A DNA stretch of 64,000 bases from Tubiluchus corallicola (lineage: Eukaryota; Priapulida; Priapulimorpha; Priapulimorphida; Tubiluchidae). The stretch covers positions 124,001-188,000 of the forward strand of contig JAQGDQ010002375.1 of the NCBI GenBank assembly GCA_030141605.1, read 5' to 3'. A program made the translations under genes and the position numbers. The notes below the pieces were generated by a model, which was given only the letters and a program-made list of their open reading frames with translations, was not told where the DNA came from and searched no databases. Positions 1-13,750 of the stretch are shown here, piece by piece (positions within the stretch are counted from its first letter, which is position 1; each line of letters starts with the position of its first letter).

Positions 1-2420
1 AGGAGAAAGAAACACATTGAGAGAGACGGAAGGAAAGAGAGATTTACGTACTAAAATTATGTACTGCACATTAAATTAACATTAAATTACTTTGTTATTG
101 TTACAGAACTGACCTGATTTTTCATTTTAAACATTTTCTTTTGAGGATATGACCCTGACAGTTGATTAAATAGTTTAAAGTAAGTAAACTTTCTTTAGAA
201 TTCGGTGCGCATTCGGTAACCGTATGGAATAAAAAGCTGAGCGAGCAGCCACATCAAATATTTATCGAGGCTAAGCTGCATGAAGGAACGCGCAGCCATA
301 AAAACAAATTAATGTTTAGTGGACTGCCACATAAAATTTAGCCAAATTTAGTTTTTGTATAACATGGATTATGGACCTGGAATAGTATAGTGTATACGTA
401 GCATAGCGTCATAGTTGAATTGTAAATATTTTTGTGAAAGGTTATAACATTGCTTGTAATTTTGTTTTAAAATTTTTCAGTTCCAGGATGTAATTATTAT
501 AAATTTAAAAAAATGAGCTGTGTGTGTGTGTGTGTGTGTGTGCGTGCGTGCGTGCGTGTGTGCGTGCGTGTGTACATACACATATATGTAACTGACATCG
601 TTATGCATATTAAATACTATACGTATATGTAACTACCTTAAATTTGTGTTTATGTATACTTACGTTATGCCATTTGGTTTACACATCGAAGTTTGGTGCC
701 CTATCTTTAGTTTAAATAACTGAATTTAACTTGTATCATTCTATTGTCACTAACGTGGTATATGTTTTTATAGCGTTATATATGTATGTATTTACATCTT
801 TGTAAACAGTGTATGTATTGTGTGAATTGTAATTGTAAATACTCAATGAAAGTGTTAAATATGTTAAATAACAATGATAACTTACAAGTACACTGTAAAT
901 TCAAATGTATGACTGGCTAAGTGACTACAGCTCCGCTAATTATTAGTTTTAATTTGTTATTAGCGTGTAGAAAGAGAAACTTTTTCGTAAAAGAATATTG
1001 GTACAAAAATGTTCAATTTCGTAAGCCCCTAGGGAATCCTAAACAGGCTCTCATAAACGACATCGTTTAATATCATTCATAAATTTCTATACCATTCAGT
1101 TAGGAAACAATGTTTTGTTTTGTGTCTAACCACTAATGGTATGTTGGGGAAATTTTACGTCATTTTTACCACAAAAAAGGTGCCGTTACACAGTGCCATG
1201 CTTTCAAAGTAGAGTTAACTCAAGCTATCCGCACCTTCGCAATAACATCTTAGCGGTATTCTAACTCCCGGTTCTACCATGGGCCATGGTTTTACTACTT
1301 TGCTGTATTTGCGCATGGAATTAAAAGAATGCTGGCCACTTTCAAACCGTTTTACTTGGATTTAGCCCCAGGGGTTGAATTTAGTTACTACTGTACACAT
1401 TACAGCCATACCAAAGTAGTGATAGACAGGATTTCTGCTAATAACAAATATTTCAGGTCACTAGAGAATTTAATAATACATAATTCATTTTAACGCGCGA
1501 CAAATTAGAAAAATACATGAAAACTTGAGAAAAAAAGTTTCCAAATTACAATTTTCATTATATTTTGCCATTAAAAATTAAGTAGGCCATTGTGTGGGAC
1601 TATGGTTAACTGTGAAGAATTAACTTCAGATACATAAACTTTCCGTAAAACAGAGTCAACATTAAGTTGCTAACTTTCCCTAAAACGGAGTTAACAATAA
1701 GTTTCTGACCCTACAATAATTTCAATATTATTGTATATTATATACGTTGAACCCTGCAATATATTAAGCAATAATAATCGTAAATATTACTAATGATTAA
1801 GCGCTAACTAAATGTGAACATTTAAGTTACACACCAGTAACTACCACTATCAATAATCTGATATCTACTAGTGACGCGCTTCATAGAAACGTTTTGTAGA
1901 ACATTCACGCACGAACGTATCAACAGTGGAGTTGAATTATGTTGACAAGCACAAGATCGTTAATATAAAAGGCTAATTTTATGACAAAACGTTACATTAA
2001 ACTACATCACACGAGGAGCCGAGCAGCATAGCAAGCAACAGACTTGACCTTCGCTGGAATTTTTCCTCCGCGCAAAAACTAGCAGTGCCTTGACCGTCCG
2101 GAACGAAGAATGCTGTTTAAGACTACATTCTTATGTTTCGTAACTCTTAAATATCATCTATTTATACATAACCAATCTTAACTATACGTAATAAAAGAAC
2201 TGCGTACACGTGTAATCGTGTTTTCGTGAGTTCTGAGATGTACATGCAAGCAACCCACAAAACCCCTGACATAGAGCCGCCCTGCGCGCGAATTCATACA
2301 GTGACACCTGTCAAACCAAATTAAGGCGTCACAAAACTGAAACGTTGATGATTTAGAAGTCATGGGCTCAGGGTAGCAAATAATTAGTATGTTTTAAAGG
2401 TAAAAGTCTTGCTCTGACTT
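1..2420. other. Non-genic AT-rich sequence with one (TG)n tract
   Basis: I see no coding exon here. A (TG)n/(TGCG)n tract lies at 519-573. Short ORFs are isolated and have no recognisable motifs. Confidence 0.6.
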
Positions 2421-2826
2421 ACAGTAGTGCCCAATTTATAGCACTTAGTGATGATACGTGTCTTGCTACAACTGTTCAAAACTTGCAAATGTTGCATTCG
2501 GAACGTCAAAAGAACTTGACAAAAAAACAGTAGTGCCAATTTATAGTACTTTGTGATACGTATCTTGCTACAACTGTTAAAAACTTGCAAATGTTGCATT
2601 CGGAACGTCAAAAAACTTCACAAAAAACAGTAGTGCCCAATTTATAATACTTTGTGATAAATGTTTTACTATAACTGTTCAAAACTTGCAAATGTTGCAT
2701 TCAGAACGTCAAAAAAACTTGACAAAAAACAGTAGTGCCAATTTATAGTACTTTGTGATACATGTCTTACTATAACTGTTCAAACTTGCAAATGCTGCAT
2801 TCAGAACGTCAAAAAAACTTGACAAA
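2421..2826. repeat. Four-copy tandem repeat, about 100-106 bp
   Basis: Units start at about 2421, 2527, 2627 and 2729, each beginning ACAGTAGTGCC(C)AATTTATA and containing CTTGCAAATG(T/C)TGCATTC and GAACGTCAAAA. Copies differ by a few substitutions and short indels. ORFs on the minus strand across it are repeat artefacts. Confidence 0.9.
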
Positions 2827-2861
2827 AGAACAAAAGTTATCGCCAGTGCAAATCTGAGGTT

Positions 2862-2928
2862 TGAGGTTAGGGTTGGTTCAGGGTTAAGGTTAGGCTTGGG
2901 CCAGGGTTGGGATTAGGATTAGGGTTAG
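2862..2928. repeat. Degenerate telomere-like TTAGGG tract
   Basis: Repeated GGTTAGGG, GGTTAAGG, GGATTAGG and GGGTTAG units follow directly after the four-copy tandem repeat. Shorter relatives occur at 11357-11370, 21564-21598, 43619-43640 and 55771-55785. Confidence 0.75.
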
Positions 2929-3757
2929 TACATTTAAATTGTGCGGGAAATTGTAAACTCCTTCCAAACCTTCACTAAAGAAGGCATTCTTAAAAGCATG
3001 TACAGATTAGTACACTCTGTTAACTTGTGATATGTAGTTTAATTATCCACCGACGTTATATGTACTGTCAAAAATGACTGTCAAATATACAATTTTTCTA
3101 TACATAAAATCCATTTCCTTTCGAATGCTAAGGCAATTAACACACAACTAAAATATTATTACCATCTATTAGTTAAAAACGTTTTCAATAAAGTAAATTT
3201 ATAATGTATGTTCTAGAAATTTGCAGAGCAAGTGTGCGTGCTGGTGATAGTTTTAACTACTTCCATTAAGTACGAGCACTGTGCTGGTACTGTCGCCATA
3301 TTTTATGACCAAGTCAATTATAGGCCATAAATTTAATATTAACGCTTCACACAGAAATCCACTTTTGACCTAGTTAAGCGTGTCTTGTGGTTCCTATGCA
3401 TGCACCGCAGGAACCAGTAGTTTTACTGCATCATGGTTCGACACCTATACTGCTTAAATTGCTTAATTTGCATTTGTCATCTGAGCCAGCAGTTATTTTC
3501 ACATTGTTAGCTTGTTTTTTTATTGAGTGTCAACTACCATTCACCATTGTAAGTGCTTGGCCACGAAAGTTAAGCAGTGTTAAGCCTACTTACTAAATGG
3601 CAGGGTGACAATCGGTAAGACTATGCAATTAAGCATTACTAGAATGCCTTACTTGCAGTGGGCCAAACTGAATATTTACCTGATGACGGGACAGTTATAA
3701 AATTAGTTACAAATCCTCAAAACACAAAAATACATCACAGAAGATTCATGATCTATA

Positions 3758-3763
3758 ATAATA

Positions 3764-3846
<83 letters not shown>

Positions 3847-3875
3847 AATAATAATAATAATAATACTAATAACAA
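3758..3875. repeat. (GAT)n/(AAT)n microsatellite
   Basis: About 28 GAT triplets run into AAT triplets. The poly-Asp/poly-Asn ORF across it is a simple-repeat artefact. Confidence 0.95.
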
Positions 3876-4115
3876 TAATCTTTATTTAATATTGGCTTTC
3901 AGTTCAAAAGACAACACGAGCCTTGCCAAGAGGCTTTTATTATCAACTGTAAATAAGAAGCTTCACCCAGATAACAGAGCTTATTATTAGCCAGTTTTAC
4001 GCCAGGCAGGGCAACAGCAGGTATTTTTAAAGTCCATGAACTGACAAGGCCGCGGTATGGAACTCACGACCTCCCAAACAGACGCGCTATCGATCACACT
4101 ACACGACTGGACGCC
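3876..4115 (-). mobile_element. tRNA-derived SINE, family A, copy 1
   Basis: Read on the minus strand, a tRNA-like head (GTAGTGTGATCGATAGCG, then GGGAGGTCGTGAGTTCCATA) is followed by CTGCTGTTGCCCTGCCTGG and an AATAAAGATTATT tail. The same head, body and tail recur at 18290-18553. Confidence 0.7.
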
Positions 4116-5243
4116 TAAGCATTTTGATTTATTTTGCCTCCAATTTTCAAACTAATACAAGAATTTTTTGACAAGATGTGAATGAAACAACTAAGGCCTA
4201 GTAGTCTATGCTGCAAACGTACCTATCTAGAAACCTATACATTTATTTTACTTGTTCGTTACAGAGTTATAGACAAACACACAAATTTCTTCGATAAGAC
4301 CTGAATGCAAGTGACGTCTCAAAATAAAGTGGTAGCCTATTAATGTTAATTTCTGTATAGGACGAATTTTTTTTCTTAAACTGCAATTTTTTATTTTATT
4401 TTTTTTTATTCTTTAATTCAGCTCCTAGACAGTCTTACAAAAATACAATTTAGAAAAACTGAAAAGACAAAGTAGTTAAGATATTTACGTAAGTGACATA
4501 CATTAAAAGAACATTAAAATGTTATTCCAGTGGGCAAAAAATTTGGAACACAAAAACATCACTATGTTTTAAGAAACCATTAGAATAGTTTAAAATACGG
4601 CAACTAAGTTATACGAACAACATGTGTACAACATAATGCAAGTAAGAATCGCAAGCTTTCCTGTAGGCACTAATTTTTCAAGTACAGTAGTGACTACTAC
4701 TTGTAATTAACTATTTATTTATATGAAAGCGTATTTATGATTTTTCACTTACATTACATATAACGTCTTGACGGTATCACTACATTTCTTCACACAATCT
4801 GGCATGCGTGACCTTCGCAAAGACCCTACCACGAAGTATAGATTTCTATCTTGAAAGCATGAAAAGTACATGCAAAAAAATCGATAATTCTCTGCAGGTG
4901 TTTGCTCTACAGATGTGTTTTTTTCTGTAAACTCAATGGAAAACCCATCACTGCTATGCAAATAAGCTTAAACAGATTACAGGAAGTAACAATGCTCCGA
5001 ATTGGGCACTGCACGATCTGAGACTATCGAACAGTCGAAATCTGCACAAAGTAATATACAATATTCGCTTCTCTAGCCATAATTTAACAATACACTCACA
5101 CATCATATGCTTAATCTAGCAACGTAATAAAGGTTACGCTTTCATAACATTAATGATTTATAATCTTATTTAATGATGGTACAAACCCACTGTTAATTTA
5201 ACTTTGAAACCAAACGTTGAAGAACGGGAAATGTAAAAAAGTT

Positions 5244-5320
5244 AGAACATAGCCTGAATTTGAACCAGGGAGCTTTTGCTTACAAGACAGACGCCGCAGC
5301 CACGAGACTGCCACGTTCCC
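5244..5320 (-). mobile_element. tRNA-like sequence (SINE head or tRNA pseudogene)
   Basis: On the minus strand a degenerate A-box region (GTGGCAGTCTCGTGGC) and a B box, CTGGTTCAAATTC, sit at tRNA-like spacing, with partly complementary ends (GGAACG and TGTTCT). Stems are imperfect. Confidence 0.4.
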
Positions 5321-8300
5321 CAGTGATCTCGACAGTCTAAAGTTTATCCCTAATAGTTGGCCAACCACTTTCTTTAAATATAAATCAAGAATTCATCATC
5401 GTCATCATCATCATCATCATCAACATCATCAGTTTTATCATTTCAACGCTACATTGCACACTTTAAAGACATTCTAGCTAGTCAGATTAGCTTTAATTGT
5501 GACTCATTTTCCGCCTGAACCGCCCCGTACTTAATTATGAATTTGTACCATCACTTGTCCATCCTTTACCACATGCATCGCAGCTTCCAAAAATCAAAAT
5601 AATCCTTCGTTCTAGGACTCTCTTTGCTCTTCAAACTTCAAGACAGGTTAAATTAAAAAATACTTGTTCAGCATGACGTAAATGCTTTGAAAAACTGGTT
5701 TTGCTCAGCGAAGATGAATTAACTTATGCGTGAATTCCGTAAACAGAGTGGTCAGGAAGAATACTTGTGTTACTAGTGTATGAATGAACAAACAGACGGC
5801 GAGCGCGCAATAATATTTAACTTTTAAAACTTGAACTTTTCTATAGACGTGTAAAATGTGAAGGAGAGGTTAAAGGAAGGCAAAATTAATCCGAGGTTAA
5901 TAAAAAATACCATAATCAATATTTTGTTTACAATGCTTTTTTAAGATTTTGACAAAAGTGAGATTTTTTAGGTAGACATGTATATACATTTTAACCGATA
6001 TCCTTTCTGTTTTAAAGTCTTTGTTAAGGATTCCATGTCTGTTAAATCCTCAATGGAAAGTTCATGTTGAACACAGTACCATGGTAATAGCAGAAATATG
6101 AACAAGCACACCCCAAGCATGATGGATTTCATACACGTCATGGTTCGAAATTTGAAGATAATTGTTTAAACCAGTAAATCACCTTGGCAGTTGGCACTCG
6201 TTGAAGTTTGCTCATTTCTTGTTCTACACAGCCATAAATTAGCAAGAACGACTAAACTTAAACATGTTCAGAAAAGCACGCAATTGCTTTTCGGCTCGTA
6301 CAAGAAATTTTTCATCTCCACAGATAATTGCGTTCAAAGGGCTATGAAATATGACATGTCACTCGCAAATCAGGCAAACTGCTGACCGAGTTTCAGCACC
6401 CACTAAGCACTGGCGGCTTACTAGTCATCAAAGCACTCGCGGGACAAAGCTATACAGGCAAAGATTAGGTCACAGGCGAAACTGAAAGCATCTTCCACAA
6501 CCTATGCATCACTTAAACTTGTATATATTCTCTACGCATAAATGAACGCATATAATATATGAACTTTTTAGCAACATTCGCAGGTGTATCTGCGTCCTCC
6601 CTCAACGACTTAAAAAGCCAGAGGCAACAAGGCAGACGAAACAACCAAGAAGCTGTTTTGTGGAGGTCATTTATCTGCTGTTTCGTGGAGGGCATCCATC
6701 TATTTACTATTAACAATTAATCCGTTTTTTAACTTCAGTTAAGTTAAAGATGCACATCATGCTACTGCTCTAGTCCAACATCAGAACAAACTGTCAATAA
6801 CTTCCACGTAGTTTTGTAATCGTTATGATTTTTGGGCTTGAACATTCTAGCCAAGGTTGCCGACGCCACTACCGCCACTGCTGCTGTTGCCACCGCCGCC
6901 GCCATTGCCGTTGTCGTTGTTGCTGCTGCTGTTATTTTTCTTGTCACTGTTGTCTTTCCTGCTGTTGCTAACAGTTGTTTCTGCTACTAGTTGTTGTTGT
7001 TGTTGTTGATATTACTACTGCAGCGGCTCCCGTTACTTATTATTTTGGTGTGGTAGCAGTGGTGCAGGCGCTAGTGGCAGTGGTAATGGTAACTGTGGCT
7101 GTGATTGTTGTTATTGCTATTGTAATAGAAGTAGTCGTTGTAGTTATGCAACTAACAATAGTAGTAGTCAAAGTCGTCCCTGGGGTCGTTGCTGTTGCCG
7201 GTGCCAATTATGCGTTCCTGGAATTTCCACTTGTGATCTTGGAGTTTAACTAATGTGACATAAGATATCCCAACATAAGCTGAACACGTTCTATTTTACA
7301 AGATAAATATTTATAAACAGTATTTAGTTTGCAGCAACGGTCAACAAAAACATGTGATTCACAAGATATCCGTTATGAAAATGAAGTCCATCATTACACC
7401 ACTGTCCTTCAAACCCACCCAAGAAGTGTACAGCTACTTGTTTGCTAGTTACTGTGAAAGTATAATTTATAAAATCCTGACTTAGGAGATTTTATTAACT
7501 GCTATCTCCTAATTAACCGCTAAACTTACTTTTGCACTTTTATGCTACTTATTTTAAAAATTGTCTCACAAGCCAAAACTGTAATAGTTAAGCTTACTGA
7601 ATGTACAGGGAGTTATGACACCTGAACCCACTGGTTTCATATATTCTATTTATATTTATAACCTCCAATAGTTTTTCATAATGAATCACATTAATTTTAG
7701 TTTCCATTTGTTTTTAACTTTTTGCAACTTATGCGTCATCCGCATTCTCTCTGAATTTTAGTTTTATTACTTCACTTAGTTGTATTTGTTTGTTTTTTAT
7801 TACTTTTCTTCATCCACGTCTCAATGTTCCTTTAATTAGTTTTGTATTTTAACATTAGTATTTGTTTTTAATTTATGATTACATTTTTGTCCGTTGACTG
7901 TTGTCTACATTTACTGTACGGTTTAATTATGATTGAAAGACTGACTGAATGGCTGACTGACTGATACATTATTTTTTATTATAATTATTATCATCGCTAT
8001 AGCCATCGTTATCATTGGCATCACGTTTAACGAATTTTTCATTTGCTTGTGTACATTATAGCCACTGTATAGTGTACATTTATCCTAAGTAATAACACCC
8101 GTGAAATAAGTTTTTAGCATCATTTAATTTATATAGCTATAAACGTAACTTAATTACTGTTCTAAATTGTTATGAAATGTAGGATATGTAGCCAAACTCA
8201 CTCAAAACATTTAAAAAGTATTACGTCAGTCAAAGTTATGTTTGACTATACTGTACAATAGCTTTAAAGCCTCTGGGTTACATAAAATATTATATGATGT

Positions 8301-11300
8301 TATACAAGACGCATCCATAATGCAGTCGTCTAAGTATACATAATTATTTTCTAATGTTTGACCCAGTATATTTCTGCATGTCTATGTACATACACTGAAT
8401 AGATGATTGTGTTTTGTAACTCGGTATTCAGTAATGAATCATGTTCGGCAGCAGCTGTGTTAAAAGAATTTGGTATACTCCTGGGATACTAGAATTACAG
8501 TGTCGCGAGCAACGTGGGTGTGTGTGGGTGCAATATCCTTCCCTCAAGGCCCAGGAGCAGAAAAGGTTAAAATTACACAACCTACAATTATTAAACTTAA
8601 ATGGCTTCATTTAAATTTAACAGTTAAACAATCGGTGTTGTTTTTAAGAATTTGATAATGTCACAACATCACAGATATACAAGTAATCAAGTAAAGAATC
8701 ATTTGAAGGTACTGTAGATGAAAAAAATACTAGTAAAAATTACTAAATTTGTATACGCAGAAGAGTCAAAGGTGCCTTTAAGAGGCTTTGTTTAAGCCGC
8801 ATCAAAAGAAATTTATTAAAATTGGCAATTGATCAACGCATTATGCCTAACCAAACCGGCAAGAAAAAGGCGTACGTTAAACACCTGTAAAACACATGCC
8901 AGCAAAAAAGTAAAATTACAAGACAGCTGCTACTATAGTACACAAAATTTGATTCAACAAAAATGATACAAACTGAAAAAGTTTTTCATATCTCTAGACC
9001 CGGCTAAAGTTTCCATGCAGAACTATTTAACAATTCACCCCATTATTAGCATTGACTCCGCAAGGCTTTTTTAAAGAGTTGCAAAACTGAATTGAGAACT
9101 GCCATGTTTACTAAGGGATTAAAGCTTAACATGACCTAACACAATGATTTGTACACGTGAGTCAGCAATTCAATTGCACAATCACTTCAGCTTTCTGCTG
9201 CACTGTACAATAATATTGAACAGAATTCTATAATACACTAACTCAAGAAAAGGAATAATTATATCGGTATTTAGTCTTATAGTACAGGTAATGGCGTCAC
9301 TGAGTTTTTCAGCCTTGTTTTGTTTAACTTTAACTTGCCTAGAAAATTAATCTACCGTTAACATAAAGCAACGATAAAAATTAAATTCTCACAGGGAGCG
9401 AATAATTGGCACATTTTGTGGACGAAGCTTTGCTTTAATTAAACTGTGACGACGAAAACGATAATATGTATACTACTGCAGCTCTCAACTTGGGACACAA
9501 TGATGATTCTTAAACAAAAAGTTTAAAGTACAGCCTGTCTTCTCTCTTCTGACCATGAAGGTTAAAGAAAACTAAAAAAAATTATTCCGGTCCAAGCATA
9601 TCATCGCTTCAGAGTCGCAAACCGCTTTGTAAACTGTCCTCCACAGTATCAATGCGACATAAGGTGCGTGCCACTATTGATCAATAATAGATAATGCGCG
9701 GCCATTCCACGAAGTATTCATTAAATTATAAATCAAGGCACTTAACACTCTATTAGCAACATCCTGTTATCGACATGAAACTTATTCTGTCGGCGAAGAT
9801 CGTTATGCAGGCAAAGCAAATCATTATTGCAAATTCTAATAAATGACGACATTCTATGGGATTACGAATATAACAAACAAGCACTTTTGACTTAACCGAA
9901 AAACAAAACCCGCCTCACAACCTCAAACCTGAGCTTGCGCGTATTCGAAGAAAATCCGGTAATTTAAAAACAATTTGCAGGATTGGCAGTCGTTTTTGCG
10001 TACAACACAAAAATCTATCATTCAAATTCACGGAGCGCATAAGACAAACTACAAAATATTGTAACGTTTGCCAAAATGTAGTGCGCTTGTGAGTTTACTG
10101 ACCATAAGAGTAAAGAATACTGTACATTATCCATTCAGTTAAAGTCTGTGAATAGGTTCAAAGATCCATTAGAAAACTTTATGCTTTCCTTTAAAAAAAT
10201 TATAAGTAGACGGAGAACTTAGTTTACAAAAGTGGCAGGTGATTATTATTATGACGTCATTGTCATGTACCAGTTCTTAGATTCTAAATTAAAGTTGCAG
10301 TTTTATAGATCAAAATTTATTTTTAATATTAAGCTGATTTTAACTAGTTTGAGAAATTATGTGCTTTCACTGTTTTACCATGTTCTTCGTGCAGTGTTTT
10401 AACTTGACTGTCACAATTTCCCTACGTATCTAAAAAGTTAGTTTTAGACGACTTATCATATCTGCATATCATGACACCTTACCAATACGTTAATATACCA
10501 GTTAGCTACATCATCGCTATTCGTAATCGTAAGTTGTTAAAATAACAGCCTGTATCTAGATTATTTTGTTGGAAGCTCAAGAACCTCACCAAGTCACCAA
10601 GTCTTTGGACTTTCCCAATGCTCAGTACAAGGACAATGTCAGTCACCAAGTGTCAGATAAATTAGAGATGAGGAGTACGCTACGCAAACTTCAACCGTAC
10701 AAAGCCAACACTGACCCATAATACCTGCGCCTTTCCGTGAAAATGAGTCCACTTCCATTTTCAAGGTCCAGTCTAACGGCCAATTATTGACCAAGTAAAT
10801 ACGAACCCCCTGAGAGGGTTAATTATAAGCAACAATAGAGAGTGCAGACTTACAGACTCCAGAAAACGCAAAGTGCACAAAGTCCAATTACAAGAGCACT
10901 TATACATGTGCTCTTAGAGGTCGCTGCACTGAGAAGAAATGACGTACATTTGTCTGCTGAAGTGAAAATTAAAACGACAAAGGTAAGTGATCAAGTTAGC
11001 CGGGGAAAATCTACATAAACGAGACATTAAACAGCACCTCACCCGTCCAGCTAAATCACAATTCTAAGCAGTAGTATTCTAGTTTTACAAGACTTAATTT
11101 CACTTAAGCATTCAAATACAGGACCACCAAGAGAATTTTTGAGCCTCGCCCCCAAGGCAAAGGGAAACTTGCCCCCCCCCTCCAATTCTCCAAATAATGA
11201 TACTCAAATTAAGTCCACCACGGTGTGTAATAAACAAGGAATCCGTATAACAAAAATGAATTGTGGTTTAGAAAACAGCTTAAATTCAGTAGCTGGCAAG

Positions 11301-13440
11301 GTAAAAATCCAGGTAAAAATGGCACAGAAAAAATGACACACTTACTAAAATATGACTTTAGGGTTAGGATTACCGTGGGAGATAATTATTTTTGTTATGC
11401 TTTGACGCAGTTTGTTTGTTTAATGTTTGTTTGGTTGTTTTTGTCTATTATGGCAGTAAGCCTGTTATGCAACAACTACTTAATAGAGTTCCATGAAAGT
11501 TTCGAGAAGGGTGTATTGGGTACAAAAATGGGAATCCTTTTGCAAAACTTGACTGAACACCACATACAAAAAACACTTCGTGAATGCCCGAGAGAGATGT
11601 TTAGTACTTCTTTTTTGTTATCTACACCAAGGGCAAACAATATAGTACGAATTATTTCCAGTTCCATTTCGAGAAATTTTCGCCTGTGTAATGCCGTCTA
11701 TAACCTTGGCTTATTAATGTACATAGCCTTACAAAGTGACTTGGTATGTAAATACACACGTATATATTTGTCATTATATAATTATAAATGTATATAATAA
11801 ACAAATATTTTGTGAGACTTTTGCTAGTCTATGATAATACTAACACAGGCACATTATTGTATGTTTGCTTGTTTATCTTTGTGTTAAACTTTTTTTTAAT
11901 CAAAAGATTCGGCTTTGGCAGAGATCTACTGCCTACTGAGTGCATTCTAGTTTTATTACGAAAATTTTTCCATTTGTGCCATTTTTTCCTACATTCGTAC
12001 AGATAGTACATCAACTTACCATCTGTACAAGCTGTACATACAACTGCACAATTAAAACAACATGCTGTACAAGTGTTGCCTAAACGACACACCACAAAGA
12101 ATGCAGACAACTGAACTGGCTTGACCAGTCCTACTATGTAGGTTTGTACACAGCTGCTACACCATTAAGTAAATCAAGGTCAGTGACAGAGCTTAAGGTA
12201 GATTTTTGCTGTTAATTTTCTGGTTACGAATACAATTAAATAAAACCATGAAAGTAACTGACAATCCGTTTGAACTTTAAATGGTAAACACTCGACACTT
12301 TTTTTCTTTTGTTAATTTCCAGGACCATTGTACTAATGAGGATTGGGAAAACTATACTTACTTTGTGCCAAAGCGATCAGAATGAAAAAACAGGAAAACT
12401 TGTAGACGTGGATCAACCTCATCTTGTTTAGAAAACACTGATAGTTAAACTGTTTAATTTGCACATTTCCATTAAATGGCATATAATAGCGCCCTATGTT
12501 ACTCCAGAACTACACTTGTTAACTGGCTGTAAACTATATAACAACACAAACGTACGTAATACTCAAATAAATCGATAAACAATCTTGCGAAATTTGACAA
12601 TGACTGAATAATATAACTTAGGCAGGCCTTCGACTTCAGTTTTCAGGCCGCCTGTGAAATAATCACCCAAATAACCTGCGAGTTCTCACCACAACAACGA
12701 AACAATTTTTCATGAGTAAAATACCACACGATGGAACAATCTAGTCCAGTTTAGCTCACAAATTTGTCGTGGATGCCAATTATTACTAAACGTATTACAT
12801 GATGTAGTCTCATCCAAAGCTGACTACTGCCAGAAGTTGCCAATATTATATGTGCACTAAAAACTTTCTGCAATGATTTCACACTGAATAAATCACTACT
12901 AGCAACTCTGCGTCTAGATTCCTTAATTTGCACTGCACAGCGAGCATTTACCTTTACGTATCGTAAGCCGCGCAACAGGTAGTTCTCAGTTGAGCCAGTT
13001 CACAGCCTTGTTCGCTTACACTGAGCTGACAAAACTCAATCAACAGAAATTATGAAATGACAGAGTGGCGCCTGTATCTTCGCCTTTCTCGCGTCAAATA
13101 ATTGCCTTCTTGGTAGATTTAATCTTCATCTTGTATTAACTCGGTTTTCGCGACGACAGCATGTTGCCACCGAACTGTGACAGACTAAGAAGATATGCTA
13201 GCTCAACGGAGAGAGAAACATAAAAGCTGTCTAGGTTAGAAACAACTGTTTACACAACACCCACGCCTGCAGCCTACTGACACTGTGGCGCCACACAGTA
13301 GTCACAAGAAACACCAAAACAATTGGTTATACAAAGTTTAATAATGTTTGTTTGCATCACTATTTTTTAAATTAAGAGACATTTTAAATCTCTTGCAAAG
13401 CGCTCTTTAAATTTCTTGCAAAGCGCTCTATGCGATAACA
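5321..13440. other. Long stretch without a recognisable gene
   Basis: It holds a (TCA)n tract at 5392-5432, a degenerate trinucleotide region at 6890-7190 (giving Val-rich or Ala-rich ORFs), and a C-run at 11171-11180. A 178-codon plus-strand ORF at 11261-11797 has no recognisable motif. I find no convincing exon. Confidence 0.5.
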
Positions 13441-13443
13441 ACA

Positions 13444-13750
13444 GCATTTGCAAGTTTTAAATTAATGTACACCCTTGAACTGTAATGTAATTTTTCAAGC
13501 AAATGTACCTACTGTATATCATGGAGTTGGTGCTTAAAATTAATTATTGTGGAGTTGAGAAGAATGGAAAAATATTTTTTATTTGGATATGTAAAAACAT
13601 AATGTTATTTCCATTACAGACCAAGTGTGATTAGTAATTAAATAAATATTTCCATTATAATTCAAGGGTGTAAATTAATTTAAAACTTGCAAGTGCTGTT
13701 CCACTCTGCACTACTCCACAATAATAAATTTTAAGTACCAACTCCATGAT
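13444..13750. repeat. Interleaved inverted repeats A-B-A'-B'
   Basis: Arm A (13444-13480) is the reverse complement of A' (13660-13697), with few mismatches. Arm B (13519-13558) is the reverse complement of B' (13711-13750). The order is A, B, A', B', not the nested order expected for one hairpin. A motif near 13495 (CAAGCAAATGTACCTACTGT) recurs as a diverged direct copy near 13871. Confidence 0.8.

Noticed and set aside
3658-3990. 110-codon ORF with poly-Asp/poly-Asn
   Set aside because: It is a translation of the (GAT)n/(AAT)n microsatellite and a SINE tail.
6762-7253. Ala-rich minus and Val-rich plus ORFs
   Set aside because: They come from degenerate trinucleotide repeats, with no motif.
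11261-11797. 178-codon plus-strand ORF
   Set aside because: No recognisable domain and no splice context. It overlaps a TTAGGG-like stretch and a hydrophobic run. A chance ORF is likely, but it remains the longest unexplained one.
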